34,298 nucleotides of DNA from assembly GCA_016927095.1 (NCBI GenBank), contig JAFGNI010000396.1:1-34298 (forward strand), written 5' to 3'. The notes beneath the pieces were generated by a model that was not told where the DNA came from, searched no databases, and saw nothing but the letters and a program-made list of their open reading frames with translations. The DNA is from Anaerolineae bacterium (GTDB taxonomy: Bacteria; Chloroflexota; Anaerolineae; B4-G1; SLSP01). Shown here piece by piece: positions 7,595-16,594 of the stretch. The first letter of the stretch is position 1, and each line of letters begins with the position of its first letter. A program made the position numbers and the translations under genes.

Positions 7595-7984
7595 TTAGGC
7601 TTCCTCCACCAACTCCAACACCACCATCTCAGCCGCATCTCCCTTGCGCAGCCCCAACTTCAGCATGCGCGTGTAGCCGCCGGGACGATCGACATACCGT
7701 GGTGCGATGTCAGCAAACAGCTTCTGAACCACTTTGGGATCATTCAACTGAGCCGCAACACGACGACGAGCGTGGACCTCACGAGCCGGCTCTTCCTCGC
7801 CCGCCACCAAGCCTCGCTTCGCCACCGTAATCAGTTTCTCGGCCTGTCCTTGGATAGCCTCGGCCTTGGCTCGCGTTGTGCGAATCCTCTCGTGCCGGAA
7901 TAGCTGCGTCACAAGATTCCGACGTAAGGCCGTCCGCTGCCCGGATGTCCGGTTTAGCTTTTTACCCGCGACACGATGTCGCAT
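7595..7984 (-). CDS. rplQ: 50S ribosomal protein L17
   Basis: The 129-residue protein begins MRHRVAGKKLNRTSGQR and contains ALRRNLVTQLFRHERIRTT, the defining bacterial L17 region near the exit tunnel mouth. Strong AGGAGG seven bases before the ATG. It follows rpoA as usual in the alpha operon, with a 102-base gap that shows no other gene. Confidence 0.97.
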   Translation of the reverse strand: MRHRVAGKKLNRTSGQRTALRRNLVTQLFRHERIRTTRAKAEAIQGQAEKLITVAKRGLVAGEEEPAREVHARRRVAAQLNDPKVVQKLFADIAPRYVDRPGGYTRMLKLGLRKGDAAEMVVLELVEEA

Positions 7985-8086
7985 GCCACATCCTCCTGAT
8001 CGATAAATCGGCCAAGGTCGCCCTAGCGCCGAAGGTCGATGCGGTCAGCACCAGCCGGGACAGGTCGTCCCAGCCACCGTCAGGTG

Positions 8087-9070
8087 CTATGCTGACTCCT
8101 CAGACTCCTCTTCAGCCCAAAAACCCTTGGCTTCCAGTTGCTCTAGTAGCTCTGTCAGCGATTTCTCGCCGAAGTTCCGGATGGACAGGAGCGCGTCTGT
8201 GCCCCGTGCCAGCATCTCCAGAACCTCACCGACATTCGAGATCCCCGTCCGCTTGAGCGCGTTATAGACACGTACGCCCAACCCAAGGTCCTCGATCGGC
8301 GTCGCATAGGCCTGGTGGGGAATCGCGTCCTCTTCTTCCTCTACCTCAGCCTCGAGCTCTTCCTCGGGTTCTGCACCGGCGATCAGTCGCAGGTGAGTCA
8401 CCAGAATCCGAGCTGCCTCCTTGAGTGCGTCCAGCGGCGCGATGCGTCCGTCGCTCCAGACCTCCACGGTCAGACGGTCGTAGTTGGTCAACTGACCAAC
8501 ACGCGCCTGATCAACCCTGAAGTTTGCCCGGCGGACGGGGCTGAAGATCGCATCCACCGGCAGGACGCCGATGGGCATGCGTCCTTGCTCCTCGCCCGGC
8601 ATATAGCCTCGTCCCCTCTCAACCGTGAACTCGAAATCGAGGTGCAAGTCCTCGTCATCGACGGTGAAGAGATAGAGATCGGGATTCAGAATCTCAATCT
8701 CCGGAGGAGCGATGATGTCACCTGCGGTCACCACACCCTCGCCCTCAATGCGGAGGGTCATGTACTGCGGGCCTTCACCTTCCATCAGCAGGCGAACCTG
8801 CTTCAGTCGAAGGATGATCTGGATGACATCCTCGCGAACCCCAGGAATTGTTGTGAACTCGTGCGGAATATCCGTAATCCGCACCGCCGTGACCGCCGCT
8901 CCCTCAAGAGAAGAGAGTAGAACTCGCCGCAGGGAATTGCCCAACGTCACACCATAGCCGCTTTCCAGTGGGCCAATGATATACCGGCCATACTGTTCGG
9001 CATTGACATCTACTTCCACCTTAGGCAGAACTGGCGCTGCTAGCACGTTGCCTCCTGTCTGATCAAGCAC
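8087..9070 (-). CDS. rpoA: RNA polymerase alpha subunit
   Basis: This is the full-length alpha subunit, 327 residues. The N-terminal dimerisation domain has GYGVTLGNSLRRVLLSSL. An acidic linker (about 240-255) precedes the C-terminal domain with two HhH-like elements (EDLGLGVRVYNALKR and IRNFGEKSLTELL), which contacts UP elements and activators. I give GTG 9070 (GGGGAGG five bases upstream). A second GTG eight codons later also has an AGGAGG in front, so the true N-terminus is open. The first Shine-Dalgarno can be sequestered by the inverted repeat 9074-9133. It is downstream of rpsD as in other alpha operons. Confidence 0.97.
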   Translation of the reverse strand: MLDQTGGNVLAAPVLPKVEVDVNAEQYGRYIIGPLESGYGVTLGNSLRRVLLSSLEGAAVTAVRITDIPHEFTTIPGVREDVIQIILRLKQVRLLMEGEGPQYMTLRIEGEGVVTAGDIIAPPEIEILNPDLYLFTVDDEDLHLDFEFTVERGRGYMPGEEQGRMPIGVLPVDAIFSPVRRANFRVDQARVGQLTNYDRLTVEVWSDGRIAPLDALKEAARILVTHLRLIAGAEPEEELEAEVEEEEDAIPHQAYATPIEDLGLGVRVYNALKRTGISNVGEVLEMLARGTDALLSIRNFGEKSLTELLEQLEAKGFWAEEESEESA

Positions 9071-9073
9071 TCA

Positions 9074-9133
9074 AGCCTCCCCTTCCACGCACCTAGGCCA
9101 ACGGGCCAATCGCCAGCCCGCCGGAGGGAGGCT
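9074..9133 (-). promoter_or_regulatory. Inverted repeat that can mask the rpoA ribosome binding site
   Basis: AGCCTCCC on the minus strand (9126-9133) is exactly complementary to GGGAGGCT (9074-9081), which includes the Shine-Dalgarno of the rpoA GTG start. The 5' arm begins 8 bases after the rpsD stop codon, so a ribosome finishing rpsD would open the stem. This fits translational coupling, or S4-type feedback, but only the pairing is seen. Confidence 0.45.
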
Positions 9134-9140
9134 ATGAGCG

Positions 9141-9779
9141 TTAGCGCGAGTAGAACTCAACAATCAGTTGCTCATCGACGGGAGCGTCGATTTCCTGACG
9201 TGTCGGCAGGGCAACCACGCGCCCCGACAGATCGTCTTCATTCAAGCTTAGCCAAGCAGGGACTTCGCGTTGCCCCAGAAGCTCGCGGCGATCGCGGAAG
9301 TACTGGTTCCGACGGCTCGACATCTTCACACCGATACGATCACCGTCCTTGACCAGGTAAGAGGGAATGTCAGTCCCGCGCCCATTGACCATGAAGTGTC
9401 CATGCTGAACCAACTGCCGGGCTTGTGCTCGCGAATCGGCCAGACCAAGACGATAGACGACGTTGTCCAAGCGCTGTTCCAGAATGACCAGCAGGTTCTC
9501 ACCCATAAGACCTTCGCGCATCTCTGCCATGTGCAGGTAGCGACGGAACTGTCGCTCGAGCACGCCATAGACGCGGCGAGCCTTCTGCTTCTCGCGCAAC
9601 TGCAGCGAGTAGTCCGAAGAACGCCGGCGTTGATAGGAAGCCTGACGACCGTGCTGACCCGGTGGGTAGGCACGTCGCTCAACAGGACATTTGTCCGTGT
9701 AACACTTCTCGCCCTTCAAGAACAGCTTGACGCCCTCACGACGGCACAGCTTACAAACAGGCCCAGTTTCTCTTGCCAT
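9141..9779 (-). CDS. rpsD: 30S ribosomal protein S4, zinc-binding form
   Basis: S4 of 212 residues is a primary 16S rRNA binder and in many bacteria the translational regulator of this operon. The N-terminus carries the four-Cys zinc knuckle (Cys9, Cys12, Cys26, Cys31), so it is the C+ type. The S4 RNA-binding domain follows ([28 protein letters not shown]). GAGGAG precedes the ATG at 9779. It lies between rpsK and rpoA. Confidence 0.97.
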   Translation of the reverse strand: MARETGPVCKLCRREGVKLFLKGEKCYTDKCPVERRAYPPGQHGRQASYQRRRSSDYSLQLREKQKARRVYGVLERQFRRYLHMAEMREGLMGENLLVILEQRLDNVVYRLGLADSRAQARQLVQHGHFMVNGRGTDIPSYLVKDGDRIGVKMSSRRNQYFRDRRELLGQREVPAWLSLNEDDLSGRVVALPTRQEIDAPVDEQLIVEFYSR

Positions 9780-9800
9780 ACTTTCTCCTCTTCCTCCCGC

Positions 9801-10217
9801 CTAGATACGCCGTCGCTTGGGAGGCCGGCACCCGTTGTGGGGGATGGGCGTCGTATCAACGATGGACCGCACCCGCAGACCTGCCGCCGCAATGGCGCGC
9901 AGCGAGGCCTCGCGTCCGGGCCCAGCACCGCTCACAAAGACATCGACCTCGCGCATGCCGTCGTTGTTCATCGAGTCTTGGGCGGCGCGCTCGGCGGCAA
10001 TGCGTGCCGCAAACGGCGTGCTCTTGCGCGTCCCCGTGAAGCCCACCGCGCCCGGGGTGAGCCATCGCAACACGTTACCCTCTTGATCGGTGACGGTGAT
10101 AATCGTGTTGTTGAAAGATGTGTTGACGTAAATGCATCCCCGAGGCACGTTGCGCTTCACGCGCCGCGCGCGACTGGCGCGCTGGCCTCGCTGTTGTCGA
10201 CTTTCTTGTTTAGCCAT
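9801..10217 (-). CDS. rpsK: 30S ribosomal protein S11
   Basis: The 138-residue small-subunit platform protein is recognised by GCIYVNTSFNNTIITVTD, GAVGFTGTRKSTPFAA and the C-terminus DTTPIPHNGCRPPKRRRI. AGGAGG stands seven bases before the ATG. The N-terminus is basic and Arg/Gln-rich. It sits between rpsM and rpsD. Confidence 0.97.
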   Translation of the reverse strand: MAKQESRQQRGQRASRARRVKRNVPRGCIYVNTSFNNTIITVTDQEGNVLRWLTPGAVGFTGTRKSTPFAARIAAERAAQDSMNNDGMREVDVFVSGAGPGREASLRAIAAAGLRVRSIVDTTPIPHNGCRPPKRRRI

Positions 10218-10259
10218 TAACTAGCCTCCTGATACCCCGTACGATATGGCTCAACCGGC

Positions 10260-10649
10260 CTACTTCTTCTTGGAGCCACGCCGCCGACCACGACCCGCAA
10301 CCGTCTTCTTGGGGCCGCGCTTGGTCCGCGCGTTCGTCCGCGTTCGCTGACCACGTACGGGTAAATTCCGCCGGTGGCGCAGTCCACGATAGGATCCGAT
10401 CTCGATGAGTCGCTTGATGTTCATCTGGACCTCGCGACGCAGATCGCCCTCGACTGCGTAATTGCGGTCGATCATGTCACGGATCAGGCTGACCTCAGCC
10501 TCGGTGAGCTCAGTGTCCCGTTTCGAGGGATCCACACCAGCCGACTCTAGAATGTCATTGCTGGTCTTGCGACCAATTCCGTAGATATAGGTCAATCCAA
10601 CCTCAATGCGCTTGTTTCGCGGCAGGTCAACCCCTGCGATACGAACCAT
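10260..10649 (-). CDS. rpsM: 30S ribosomal protein S13
   Basis: This is a 129-residue protein of the small-subunit head that contacts tRNA and the A-site finger. Diagnostic segments are [32 protein letters not shown] (helix-hairpin-helix) and [19 protein letters not shown] with a basic Lys/Arg tail. The ATG has AGGAGG nine bases upstream. It is 41 bases after rpmJ. Confidence 0.97.
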   Translation of the reverse strand: MVRIAGVDLPRNKRIEVGLTYIYGIGRKTSNDILESAGVDPSKRDTELTEAEVSLIRDMIDRNYAVEGDLRREVQMNIKRLIEIGSYRGLRHRRNLPVRGQRTRTNARTKRGPKKTVAGRGRRRGSKKK

Positions 10650-10690
10650 GCTCGTAAACCTCCTGTGAACTAGCCCTAGCCGGGGTAAGC

Positions 10691-10804
10691 CTAACCCTGA
10701 CGCTGCTTGTGCTTTGGATTGTCACAAATCACACGCACAACACCGCGTCGACGAACGATCTTGCACTTCGGACAAAGCTTCTTAACCGATGGTGATACTT
10801 TCAT
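10691..10804 (-). CDS. rpmJ: 50S ribosomal protein L36, zinc-binding form
   Basis: A 37-codon gene reads [20 protein letters not shown], then a [20 protein letters not shown] end. Zinc ligands Cys11, Cys14, Cys27 and His32 are all present, so it is the zinc-containing type rather than the zinc-free paralogue made under zinc limitation. A GGAG lies a few bases before the ATG at 10804. It is the first gene after secY; in most relatives infA would come just before it, and here it does not. A promoter lies in the gap upstream. Confidence 0.96.
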   Translation of the reverse strand: MKVSPSVKKLCPKCKIVRRRGVVRVICDNPKHKQRQG

Positions 10805-10910
10805 CTGGACAGCTCCTTCTTCTCAACAGAACGTCGATCCGTAGACCCGCTCTGAAAACGTCCTATGACTTGCACGATGGCAGGCATAGTTAGGCAACAA
10901 AGAGTCTTCT

Positions 10911-10939
10911 ATTATACCACAACCCGACGACCCTGGTCA
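10911..10939 (-). promoter_or_regulatory. Extended -10 promoter ahead of rpmJ (alpha operon)
   Basis: On the minus strand a perfect TATAAT (10911-10916) is preceded by TG plus one base, giving TGGTATAAT. A loose -35 (CTGACC) lies about 18 bases further upstream, overlapping the secY stop codon. The predicted start near 10904 leaves a leader of about 100 bases before rpmJ. It would allow the rpmJ-rpsM-rpsK-rpsD-rpoA group to be made separately from spc. Confidence 0.6.
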
Positions 10940-12250
10940 GCGGAGGAAACCCTCATAGTTGCGCATCAGCAACTGCGATTCAAGCTGCCGCATCGTGTCC
11001 ATAACGGTGCCCACGACAATCAGCAGACCAGAGCTCTGAATGAGCATCTGATTCGAGGTCATGAACAACCCGATGATATAGGGCAGGACCGCGACCAGAC
11101 CCAGGAACAGCGCACCGACCAGTGTGATGCGCTTGTAGACACCAAGGATGAACTCCTCCGTTCGGCGCCCAGGTCTCACACCCGGGATGAAACCTCCCTG
11201 CTTCTGCAACATCTCAGCCAGGTTCTGCTGCTCCACCATCACGAATGTGTAGAAGTAGGTGAAGCCGACAACTGCCAGGAAGTAGACCGGCGCATACCAC
11301 GGATTCGATCCGCTGAAGAAGTCCACGGCACCATTGGCGATGTTTCGGACACTCGGATTCGTGCTGTTCAGGAAGAACTGAGCGATCACCGCCGGGAAAG
11401 CCAGGATCGACTGTGCGAAGATCAGGGGAATCATGCCCGCCGTGTTGATCTTCAGAGGAATGTAGGTGCTGCCTCCGCCATAGACCTTCATTCCCCGCAC
11501 ACGCTTCCCATACTGCACGCGGATGCGCCGCTCCCCTTCCTGCACGAAGACGATGAACAACATCGTCAGCACGGTGATGATCAGGAAGATCAGGATGCCC
11601 AAGACCCCATCGGCATCGGCGATGCCCCTGATGCTGGAGGGCACGCGAGAGACAATGCCCCCGAAGATGATGAGCGACAGGCCATTCCCGATGCCTTGCT
11701 CGGTGATCAACTCACCAAGCCAGACGGCGACCATCGTGCCCGCCGTCATCGTGATCAGCACGGTGATGGTCGGCAGCGTCCTACCCGGTCCCCAGCCGAA
11801 GTTGGGCAAAATGGGACGAGAGCCCACCGCGGCAGCCTGGAACAGTTGCGCCTGCCCAAAAGCATACAGGGCGGCGAGGGGAACCGTCAGGTAGAAGACC
11901 CACTGGTTCATCTTGCGCTGCCCTTGTTCCCCTTCCTCCTGGATGCGCTGCTCCAGTTTCGGGAAGATGGGGATCAGCAGCTGTATCACGATCTGCGCCG
12001 TCACATAGGGATAGACACCGGCTGCCAGGACCGAGAAGTTGGACACTGCCCCACCGGACAACAGATCCAGCAACCCTGCGAACTGGCTAGCCGCCGTAGC
12101 GGAGTTAAAGACAGCACTCAAAGCTTGCCGGTCCACGCCGGGCACAGGAATGTTCGACGCCATCCTGAAGATCACAAGGATCAGGACCGTGTATAACATC
12201 CGCCGGCGCAGATCCGGCAGCTTGAAAGCATTGCGCAGGGCCTCAATCAT
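10937..12250 (-). CDS. secY: Protein translocase subunit SecY
   Basis: SecY is the ten-helix pore of the Sec translocon in the cytoplasmic membrane. This 437-residue protein has the N-terminal LRRRMLYTVLILVIFR helix, the plug region SGGAVSNFSVLAAGVYPYV, the cytoplasmic loop QEGERRIRVQYGKR and a late RPGRRTEEFI loop, all typical. GGGAGGGG precedes the ATG. It follows rplO by 54 bases as the last gene of the spc segment. adk, map and infA, which usually come next, are absent before rpmJ. Confidence 0.97.
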   Translation of the reverse strand: MIEALRNAFKLPDLRRRMLYTVLILVIFRMASNIPVPGVDRQALSAVFNSATAASQFAGLLDLLSGGAVSNFSVLAAGVYPYVTAQIVIQLLIPIFPKLEQRIQEEGEQGQRKMNQWVFYLTVPLAALYAFGQAQLFQAAAVGSRPILPNFGWGPGRTLPTITVLITMTAGTMVAVWLGELITEQGIGNGLSLIIFGGIVSRVPSSIRGIADADGVLGILIFLIITVLTMLFIVFVQEGERRIRVQYGKRVRGMKVYGGGSTYIPLKINTAGMIPLIFAQSILAFPAVIAQFFLNSTNPSVRNIANGAVDFFSGSNPWYAPVYFLAVVGFTYFYTFVMVEQQNLAEMLQKQGGFIPGVRPGRRTEEFILGVYKRITLVGALFLGLVAVLPYIIGLFMTSNQMLIQSSGLLIVVGTVMDTMRQLESQLLMRNYEGFLR

Positions 12251-12304
12251 GAATCCCCTCCCTCTGGTTCTGGGTCGGTCTCTCTATCGGTTCGGACCTG
12301 AGGC

Positions 12305-12787
12305 TTAGCGCGTCCGATGACCGCCACGCGTCCAGGGCAACACCTCTACCGTTCCCCCGGCAGACTCGATCTTCTCTTTCGCGGACGAAGAAACGCGATG
12401 CGCCTTGACGTGCAGCGGGAGATCGAGGTCGCCCCGTCCCAAGACGGCGACGAATCCCTCGGCATCGCTGATCAGACCAGCCTCTTCCAAGCTGCTCGGC
12501 GAGACCTCGGCCTCAGCTGCAAATCGTTCGGCTAGATCGTCGACGTTGACAGGTTGAGATTCGATCTTGTACGGGTTGAAGAAGCTGTAACCACGGACAA
12601 AGGGTAGCTTCCGCACCAAGGGCAACGCACCACCCTCGAAGTAAGGCGGGACGCCGCCCCCGCTGCGTGCCTTCTGGCCCTTTGTACCCCGCCCTGCCGT
12701 CTTGCCCTGGCCCGCGGAGATACCACGACCGACACGCTTCCTGTTCTTCTTGGCGCCCTCAGCAGGGCGTAGATCATGCAACTTCAT
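12305..12787 (-). CDS. rplO: 50S ribosomal protein L15
   Basis: The 160-residue protein begins MKLHDLRPAEGAKKNRKRVG followed by a GRGTKGQKARSGGG glycine/basic extension that reaches into the subunit core. The frame is open 26 codons upstream through rpmD; the ATG at 12787 is chosen because GGGAGG lies five bases before it and the protein then has a normal length. It is located between rpmD and secY. Confidence 0.96.
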   Translation of the reverse strand: MKLHDLRPAEGAKKNRKRVGRGISAGQGKTAGRGTKGQKARSGGGVPPYFEGGALPLVRKLPFVRGYSFFNPYKIESQPVNVDDLAERFAAEAEVSPSSLEEAGLISDAEGFVAVLGRGDLDLPLHVKAHRVSSSAKEKIESAGGTVEVLPWTRGGHRTR

Positions 12788-12809
12788 CAGTACCTCCCTC
12801 AAGCGCCCT

Positions 12810-12998
12810 CTATGCCTCGACTTCTTCGACTTCAACGAGGTGCGTGATCCGCTCCACCATCCCACGAACCGCGGGGTTGTCGGGCTTCTCTACAGTCTGG
12901 TTCAGCTTACGCAAGCCCAATGCCTCGGCCGTGCGCTTCTGGCGTACCGAGTAGCCAATAGGGCTACGCACCAACGTGATCTGCAATCGCTTGGCCAT
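12810..12998 (-). CDS. rpmD: 50S ribosomal protein L30
   Basis: This small protein of 62 residues has the L30 core [23 protein letters not shown] followed by [15 protein letters not shown]. The ATG at 12998 overlaps the rpsE stop as TGATG and has AAGGAG upstream, so it is translationally coupled to rpsE; a GTG one codon earlier is less likely. The acidic C-terminal end (EVEEVEA) is short. Confidence 0.94.
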   Translation of the reverse strand: MAKRLQITLVRSPIGYSVRQKRTAEALGLRKLNQTVEKPDNPAVRGMVERITHLVEVEEVEA

Positions 12999-13549
12999 CA
13001 CGATCTCCTTCGACGCCAGAAGGGCATAACCTCAGCCACCGGCTTCCCACGCTCTTCTGCGACTTCCTCTACCCGGCGCAACTGGCTCAGAGCATCCATC
13101 GTTGCCTGGACAACATTGACAGCGGTGGAGCTGCCCATCGACTTGGTCAACACGTCATGGACACCTGCCGCACCCAACACGGCGCGCACACCACCGCCAG
13201 CAATCACGCCAGTTCCCTGCGTCGCGGGACGCAGTAGCACCCGAGCGCCAGAGCAAACCCCCACGACCTCGTGAGGGATCGTCGTGCCCTCAAGAGGGAT
13301 GGGACGCATCTCGTGCCGCGCTCTCTGGGTTGCCTTTTGGATGGCGTCGGGGACCGTCCGGGCCTTGCCCGTACCGATTCCCACCTGTCCCTTGTTGTCA
13401 CCAACAACGGCGGTCACACGGAAACCAAAGGTGCGACCACCCTTGACAACCTTGGCAACACGCGTGATATCGACCACGCGCTCATCCAGCTCTTCTCGTT
13501 CTTCCTCAGCCCTGCGATTCCGGGGTCTTCGCTGCTTTTGTTCTGCCAT
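12998..13549 (-). CDS. rpsE: 30S ribosomal protein S5
   Basis: S5 takes part in decoding accuracy and mRNA entry. The 183-residue protein has a charged N-terminal extension rich in Arg/Glu, then [18 protein letters not shown] (dsRNA-binding fold), [17 protein letters not shown] and [23 protein letters not shown] stands four bases before the ATG at 13549. The stop overlaps the rpmD start. Confidence 0.97.
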   Translation of the reverse strand: MAEQKQRRPRNRRAEEEREELDERVVDITRVAKVVKGGRTFGFRVTAVVGDNKGQVGIGTGKARTVPDAIQKATQRARHEMRPIPLEGTTIPHEVVGVCSGARVLLRPATQGTGVIAGGGVRAVLGAAGVHDVLTKSMGSSTAVNVVQATMDALSQLRRVEEVAEERGKPVAEVMPFWRRRRS

Positions 13550-13589
13550 ACTTCCTCCGGACGGACGCGACCTAAAGGCGCACCGCTAT

Positions 13590-13958
13590 CTAGAATTCCA
13601 GGCCGGCCTTGCGAGCCGCCTCGGCGAGGGCTTTGACGCGACCGTGATACTTGTAGCCCCCGCGGTCAAACACGACCGTGTTCACACCCTTTGCCATTGC
13701 CCGTTCTGCGACAACCTTCCCGACGATGCCCGCCTGTTCGGTCTTCTTCATGCCGTCCAGCTGACCACGGACCTCCTTGTCGACCGTAGAGGCCGAGGCC
13801 AGCGTCAAACCTGCGCTGTCATCGATGACCTGCGCATAGATATGATTCAGACTGCGAAAGACACTCAGACGTGGACGTTCTGGCGTCCCATGCACGCGCC
13901 GACGAATATGCGCATGGCGCCGAGCCCGGGCTTTATCTCGATTGACTTCTGCTTTCAT
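13590..13958 (-). CDS. rplR: 50S ribosomal protein L18
   Basis: The 122-residue 5S rRNA-binding protein is recognised by [34 protein letters not shown] and the C-terminal [21 protein letters not shown] loose purine-rich Shine-Dalgarno (GGTGGAAG) precedes the ATG at 13958. It sits between rplF and rpsE; the 102-base gap to rplF shows nothing else. Confidence 0.97.
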   Translation of the reverse strand: MKAEVNRDKARARRHAHIRRRVHGTPERPRLSVFRSLNHIYAQVIDDSAGLTLASASTVDKEVRGQLDGMKKTEQAGIVGKVVAERAMAKGVNTVVFDRGGYKYHGRVKALAEAARKAGLEF

Positions 13959-14060
13959 CTTTCTTCCACCCTCAGTACCACGTGCGTGATCCCCTGATCT
14001 GAGCGAAACCGATGCCGAAAACTGATCGACTGTGGCTGCTCATACCAGTCTTCACTGAAC

Positions 14061-14606
14061 TCAGACCGCCTGCCCTGTCTTGCCGGCCTTGCGTCGCACG
14101 ACCTCGTCCGAATATCGAATCCCCTTACCCAAGTAAGGTTCGACCGGGCGCCAATCGCGGATCTCAGCGGCAACCTGCCCTACCAGTTCCTTGTCGTAGC
14201 CCTTCACCGTTACCGTGCTGGCACGGGGGTTCGACTCAAACTCGATCCCCTCGGGGGGCTCGATCACGACAGGATGTGAAAAACCGAGGTTCATCACCAA
14301 GGTCTTTCCTTGAAGCTCCGCGCGGTATCCCGTGCCGCGGATCTCCAACATCTTGCTGTAGCCTTCAGTTACCCCGATCACCATATTATTGATAAGTGCC
14401 CGCGTCAGGCCGTGCAGCGCCTTGTTGGCACGCTCATCGTTGGGGCGCTTGACAAGGACTTCACCGTCCTCAAGCGCAATGGTCATCTCGGGATGAAACT
14501 CCCGGGTCATCTCCCCCTTGGGGCCCTTGACCGTGACCTTAGTTCCCTCAATGGTTACATCAACCGTGGATGGAACCGGGACCGGCATCTTACCTATTCG
14601 AGACAC
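14061..14606 (-). CDS. rplF: 50S ribosomal protein L6
   Basis: L6 is a two-domain protein at the factor-binding base of the large subunit, here 181 residues. It shows MSRIGKMPVPVPSTVDVTI, KGPKGEMTREFHPEM and the C-terminal motif EPYLGKGIRYSDEVVRRKAG. Translation starts at GTG 14606 with GGGAGG six bases upstream. Confidence 0.97.
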   Translation of the reverse strand: MSRIGKMPVPVPSTVDVTIEGTKVTVKGPKGEMTREFHPEMTIALEDGEVLVKRPNDERANKALHGLTRALINNMVIGVTEGYSKMLEIRGTGYRAELQGKTLVMNLGFSHPVVIEPPEGIEFESNPRASTVTVKGYDKELVGQVAAEIRDWRPVEPYLGKGIRYSDEVVRRKAGKTGQAV

Positions 14607-14659
14607 AGTCTACCTCCCTCTTGCACCACAACCGCTGGCACCGTGTGTCAACCGGGACC

Positions 14660-15070
14660 TTACCAGACGTAGCACAGGATCTCGCCGCCCACATTGAGAC
14701 GCCGGGCCTGCTGCCCCGTGATGACACCCTTGGGCGTGGAGAGCACCGCAATCCCCATGCCACTCCGCACCCAGGGAATCTCCCGGACGGATGTGTAGAT
14801 ACGGCGTCCTGGCTTGCTCACCCGCTTCAGATCGGTGATCACCGCGCGCTGGTGCTTCATGTCACCGACGTACTTCAGCGCAAGCTGCAAGACCTGATAC
14901 GGCTGCCCATCGTCGATGACGCGGTAGTCATTGATATATCCCTCATCCTTGAGGATCCTGGCAATGGCTACCTTCATCTTCGAAGATGGCATCGAAACCA
15001 CCGCGTGCTTCACCATCAAAGCATTTCGTATTCGTGCTAGCATATCAGCTATGGGATCTGATGTTGTCAT
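14660..15070 (-). CDS. rpsH: 30S ribosomal protein S8
   Basis: The 136-residue protein starts [17 protein letters not shown] and ends with the rRNA-contacting [19 protein letters not shown] followed by GGEILCYVW, both highly conserved in S8. S8 is a central-domain assembly protein and in E. coli represses the spc operon. GAGGTG lies five bases before the ATG at 15070, 12 bases after rpsN. Confidence 0.97.
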   Translation of the reverse strand: MTTSDPIADMLARIRNALMVKHAVVSMPSSKMKVAIARILKDEGYINDYRVIDDGQPYQVLQLALKYVGDMKHQRAVITDLKRVSKPGRRIYTSVREIPWVRSGMGIAVLSTPKGVITGQQARRLNVGGEILCYVW

Positions 15071-15082
15071 CCTAACACCTCA

Positions 15083-15265
15083 TTACCAACTGGACTTGAC
15101 CATGCCGGGGATTTTCCCCTCCAAGGCCAGCTCACGAATACAGATTCGGCACAGCCCGAATCGACGGTAGTAGCCTCTGGGACGTCCGCAGCGCGAACAG
15201 CGGTTGCGCACACGCACCTCATACTTACGCCGGGCTTCGCGAATCGGCATACAAGTTCTCGCCAT
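15083..15265 (-). CDS. rpsN: 30S ribosomal protein S14, short zinc-binding type
   Basis: At 60 residues this is the short S14 form (type Z). The zinc ligands are Cys23, Cys26, Cys39 and Cys42 in RCSRCGRP and [10 protein letters not shown]. The C-terminus [11 protein letters not shown] is typical. AAGGAG stands six bases before the ATG at 15265. It is placed between rplE and rpsH. Confidence 0.97.
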   Translation of the reverse strand: MARTCMPIREARRKYEVRVRNRCSRCGRPRGYYRRFGLCRICIRELALEGKIPGMVKSSW

Positions 15266-15319
15266 TCTTAACTCCTTGTTTGAAACTCCACAGCAATCGA
15301 CCGCACGTCGATAACTGCC

Positions 15320-15856
15320 TTAGCGTTGAAACGGCATACCTAGCAACTCAAGCAGTCGCCGGGCTTCTTCATCAGTCTCAGCCGTCGTGTTGATGGATAT
15401 CTCCATCCCCCGTACTTTGTCGATGCTGTCATAGTTGATCTCCAAGAACAGCAACTGCTCCCGAATGCCCAGCGTGTAGTTGCCACGCCCATCGAGCTTG
15501 TCGGGCACGCCCCGGAAATCTCGCGTACGAGGGAGCGCGATATGCAGTAGGCGATCCAAGAACGCCCACATCCGCTCGCCGCGCAGCGTCACTTTGACGC
15601 CTATCGCTCGGCCTTCCCGCAACTTGAAGTTGGCAATCGACTTGCGGGCGCGGGTGATGACAGGCTGTTGGCCCGTAATGACCCGCAGATCGTTGACCGC
15701 ATACTCCAACGCCTTCGGGTTGTCCAGCGCCTCACCCAAACCGATGTTGAGCACGACTTTCCGGACACGGGGCACTTGCATCACGTTCTCGTAGCCGAAC
15801 TCCTCGATCAACGCAGGCACGGCTTCTTCACGGTATTGCTCTTGCAACCGTTGCAT
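15320..15856 (-). CDS. rplE: 50S ribosomal protein L5
   Basis: L5 is a 5S rRNA and P-site tRNA contacting protein, 178 residues from the chosen start. Diagnostic parts are [55 protein letters not shown] and the C-terminal [20 protein letters not shown]. The frame runs open to 15937 inside rplX. AAGGAG abuts the ATG at 15865 with no spacer, but is nine bases before the ATG at 15856, so the latter is preferred. Confidence 0.95.
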   Translation of the reverse strand: MQRLQEQYREEAVPALIEEFGYENVMQVPRVRKVVLNIGLGEALDNPKALEYAVNDLRVITGQQPVITRARKSIANFKLREGRAIGVKVTLRGERMWAFLDRLLHIALPRTRDFRGVPDKLDGRGNYTLGIREQLLFLEINYDSIDKVRGMEISINTTAETDEEARRLLELLGMPFQR

Positions 15857-15869
15857 CGTCCCCATCTCC

Positions 15870-16190
15870 TTAATCGAGCGGCTTGCCGCACTTGCGGCAG
15901 ACACGAACCTTACGCCCATCCACGATCTCGAAGCCAACGCGCACAGCCTGGTCGCAACTAGGACAGACCGGCATCACGTTCGAGAGGTGAATCGGCGCCT
16001 CAAACTGGACACGACCTCCCTGTACCTGGGAACGGCCGGCACGCTGTGCGCTCTGGTGTTTGATCACCATGTTGACCGTGGAGACTACCACACGGTTTTC
16101 CTTCAGCAGCACGCGCAGAACTTCGCCACGCACACCCAGATCATCGCCAGAGATCACTTCTACAGTGTCACCCTTCTTTATTCGATTCAT
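15870..16190 (-). CDS. rplX: 50S ribosomal protein L24 with a C-terminal zinc ribbon
   Basis: This is an assembly-initiator large-subunit protein of 106 residues with an N-terminal KOW motif ([20 protein letters not shown]) and [10 protein letters not shown]. The C-terminal part carries two CxxC pairs (Cys76/Cys79 in CPSC, Cys98/Cys101 in CRKC) that should bind zinc; E. coli L24 lacks them, while several other phyla have them. GAGGAAG precedes the ATG at 16190. Confidence 0.96.
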   Translation of the reverse strand: MNRIKKGDTVEVISGDDLGVRGEVLRVLLKENRVVVSTVNMVIKHQSAQRAGRSQVQGGRVQFEAPIHLSNVMPVCPSCDQAVRVGFEIVDGRKVRVCRKCGKPLD

Positions 16191-16202
16191 AGCACTTCCT
16201 CG

Positions 16203-16574
16203 TTACAGTACCTCGGGCGCCAGGGACAGGATCCTCATATAGCCTTTTTCGCGCAGCTCGCGCGCGACCGGCCCGAAGATACGCGTGCCACGTGGATTCA
16301 GGGCGTCAGCATCCAGAATAACCGCGGCATTGTCGTCAAAACGGATGTAGGAACCGTCAGAGCGCCGATACTCCTTGGCCACACGCACGATCACGGCGCG
16401 GACGACTTCACCCTTCTTGACGGAGGCCGTCGGCGTCGCAGACTTCACCGTGGCAACGATGGAATCTCCCACAGACCCATAGCGACGCTTCGAGCCCCCC
16501 AACACGCGAATGCAGAGCAACTCCTGAGCCCCTGTGTTGTCAGCAACTTTTAATCGCGATTCTTGTTGTATCAT
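16203..16574 (-). CDS. rplN: 50S ribosomal protein L14
   Basis: The 123-residue intersubunit-bridge protein starts [20 protein letters not shown] and shows [24 protein letters not shown] and [20 protein letters not shown], all conserved in L14. The ATG at 16574 has GGGAG seven bases upstream. It lies between rpsQ and rplX. Confidence 0.97.
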   Translation of the reverse strand: MIQQESRLKVADNTGAQELLCIRVLGGSKRRYGSVGDSIVATVKSATPTASVKKGEVVRAVIVRVAKEYRRSDGSYIRFDDNAAVILDADALNPRGTRIFGPVARELREKGYMRILSLAPEVL

Positions 16575-16594
16575 TGCACGACTCCCTACGCCCT

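Noticed and set aside
10865..12196. A 443-codon open frame opposite secY
   Set aside because: Antisense shadow of secY, with a low-complexity His/Asp/Gln composition and no protein-like domains.
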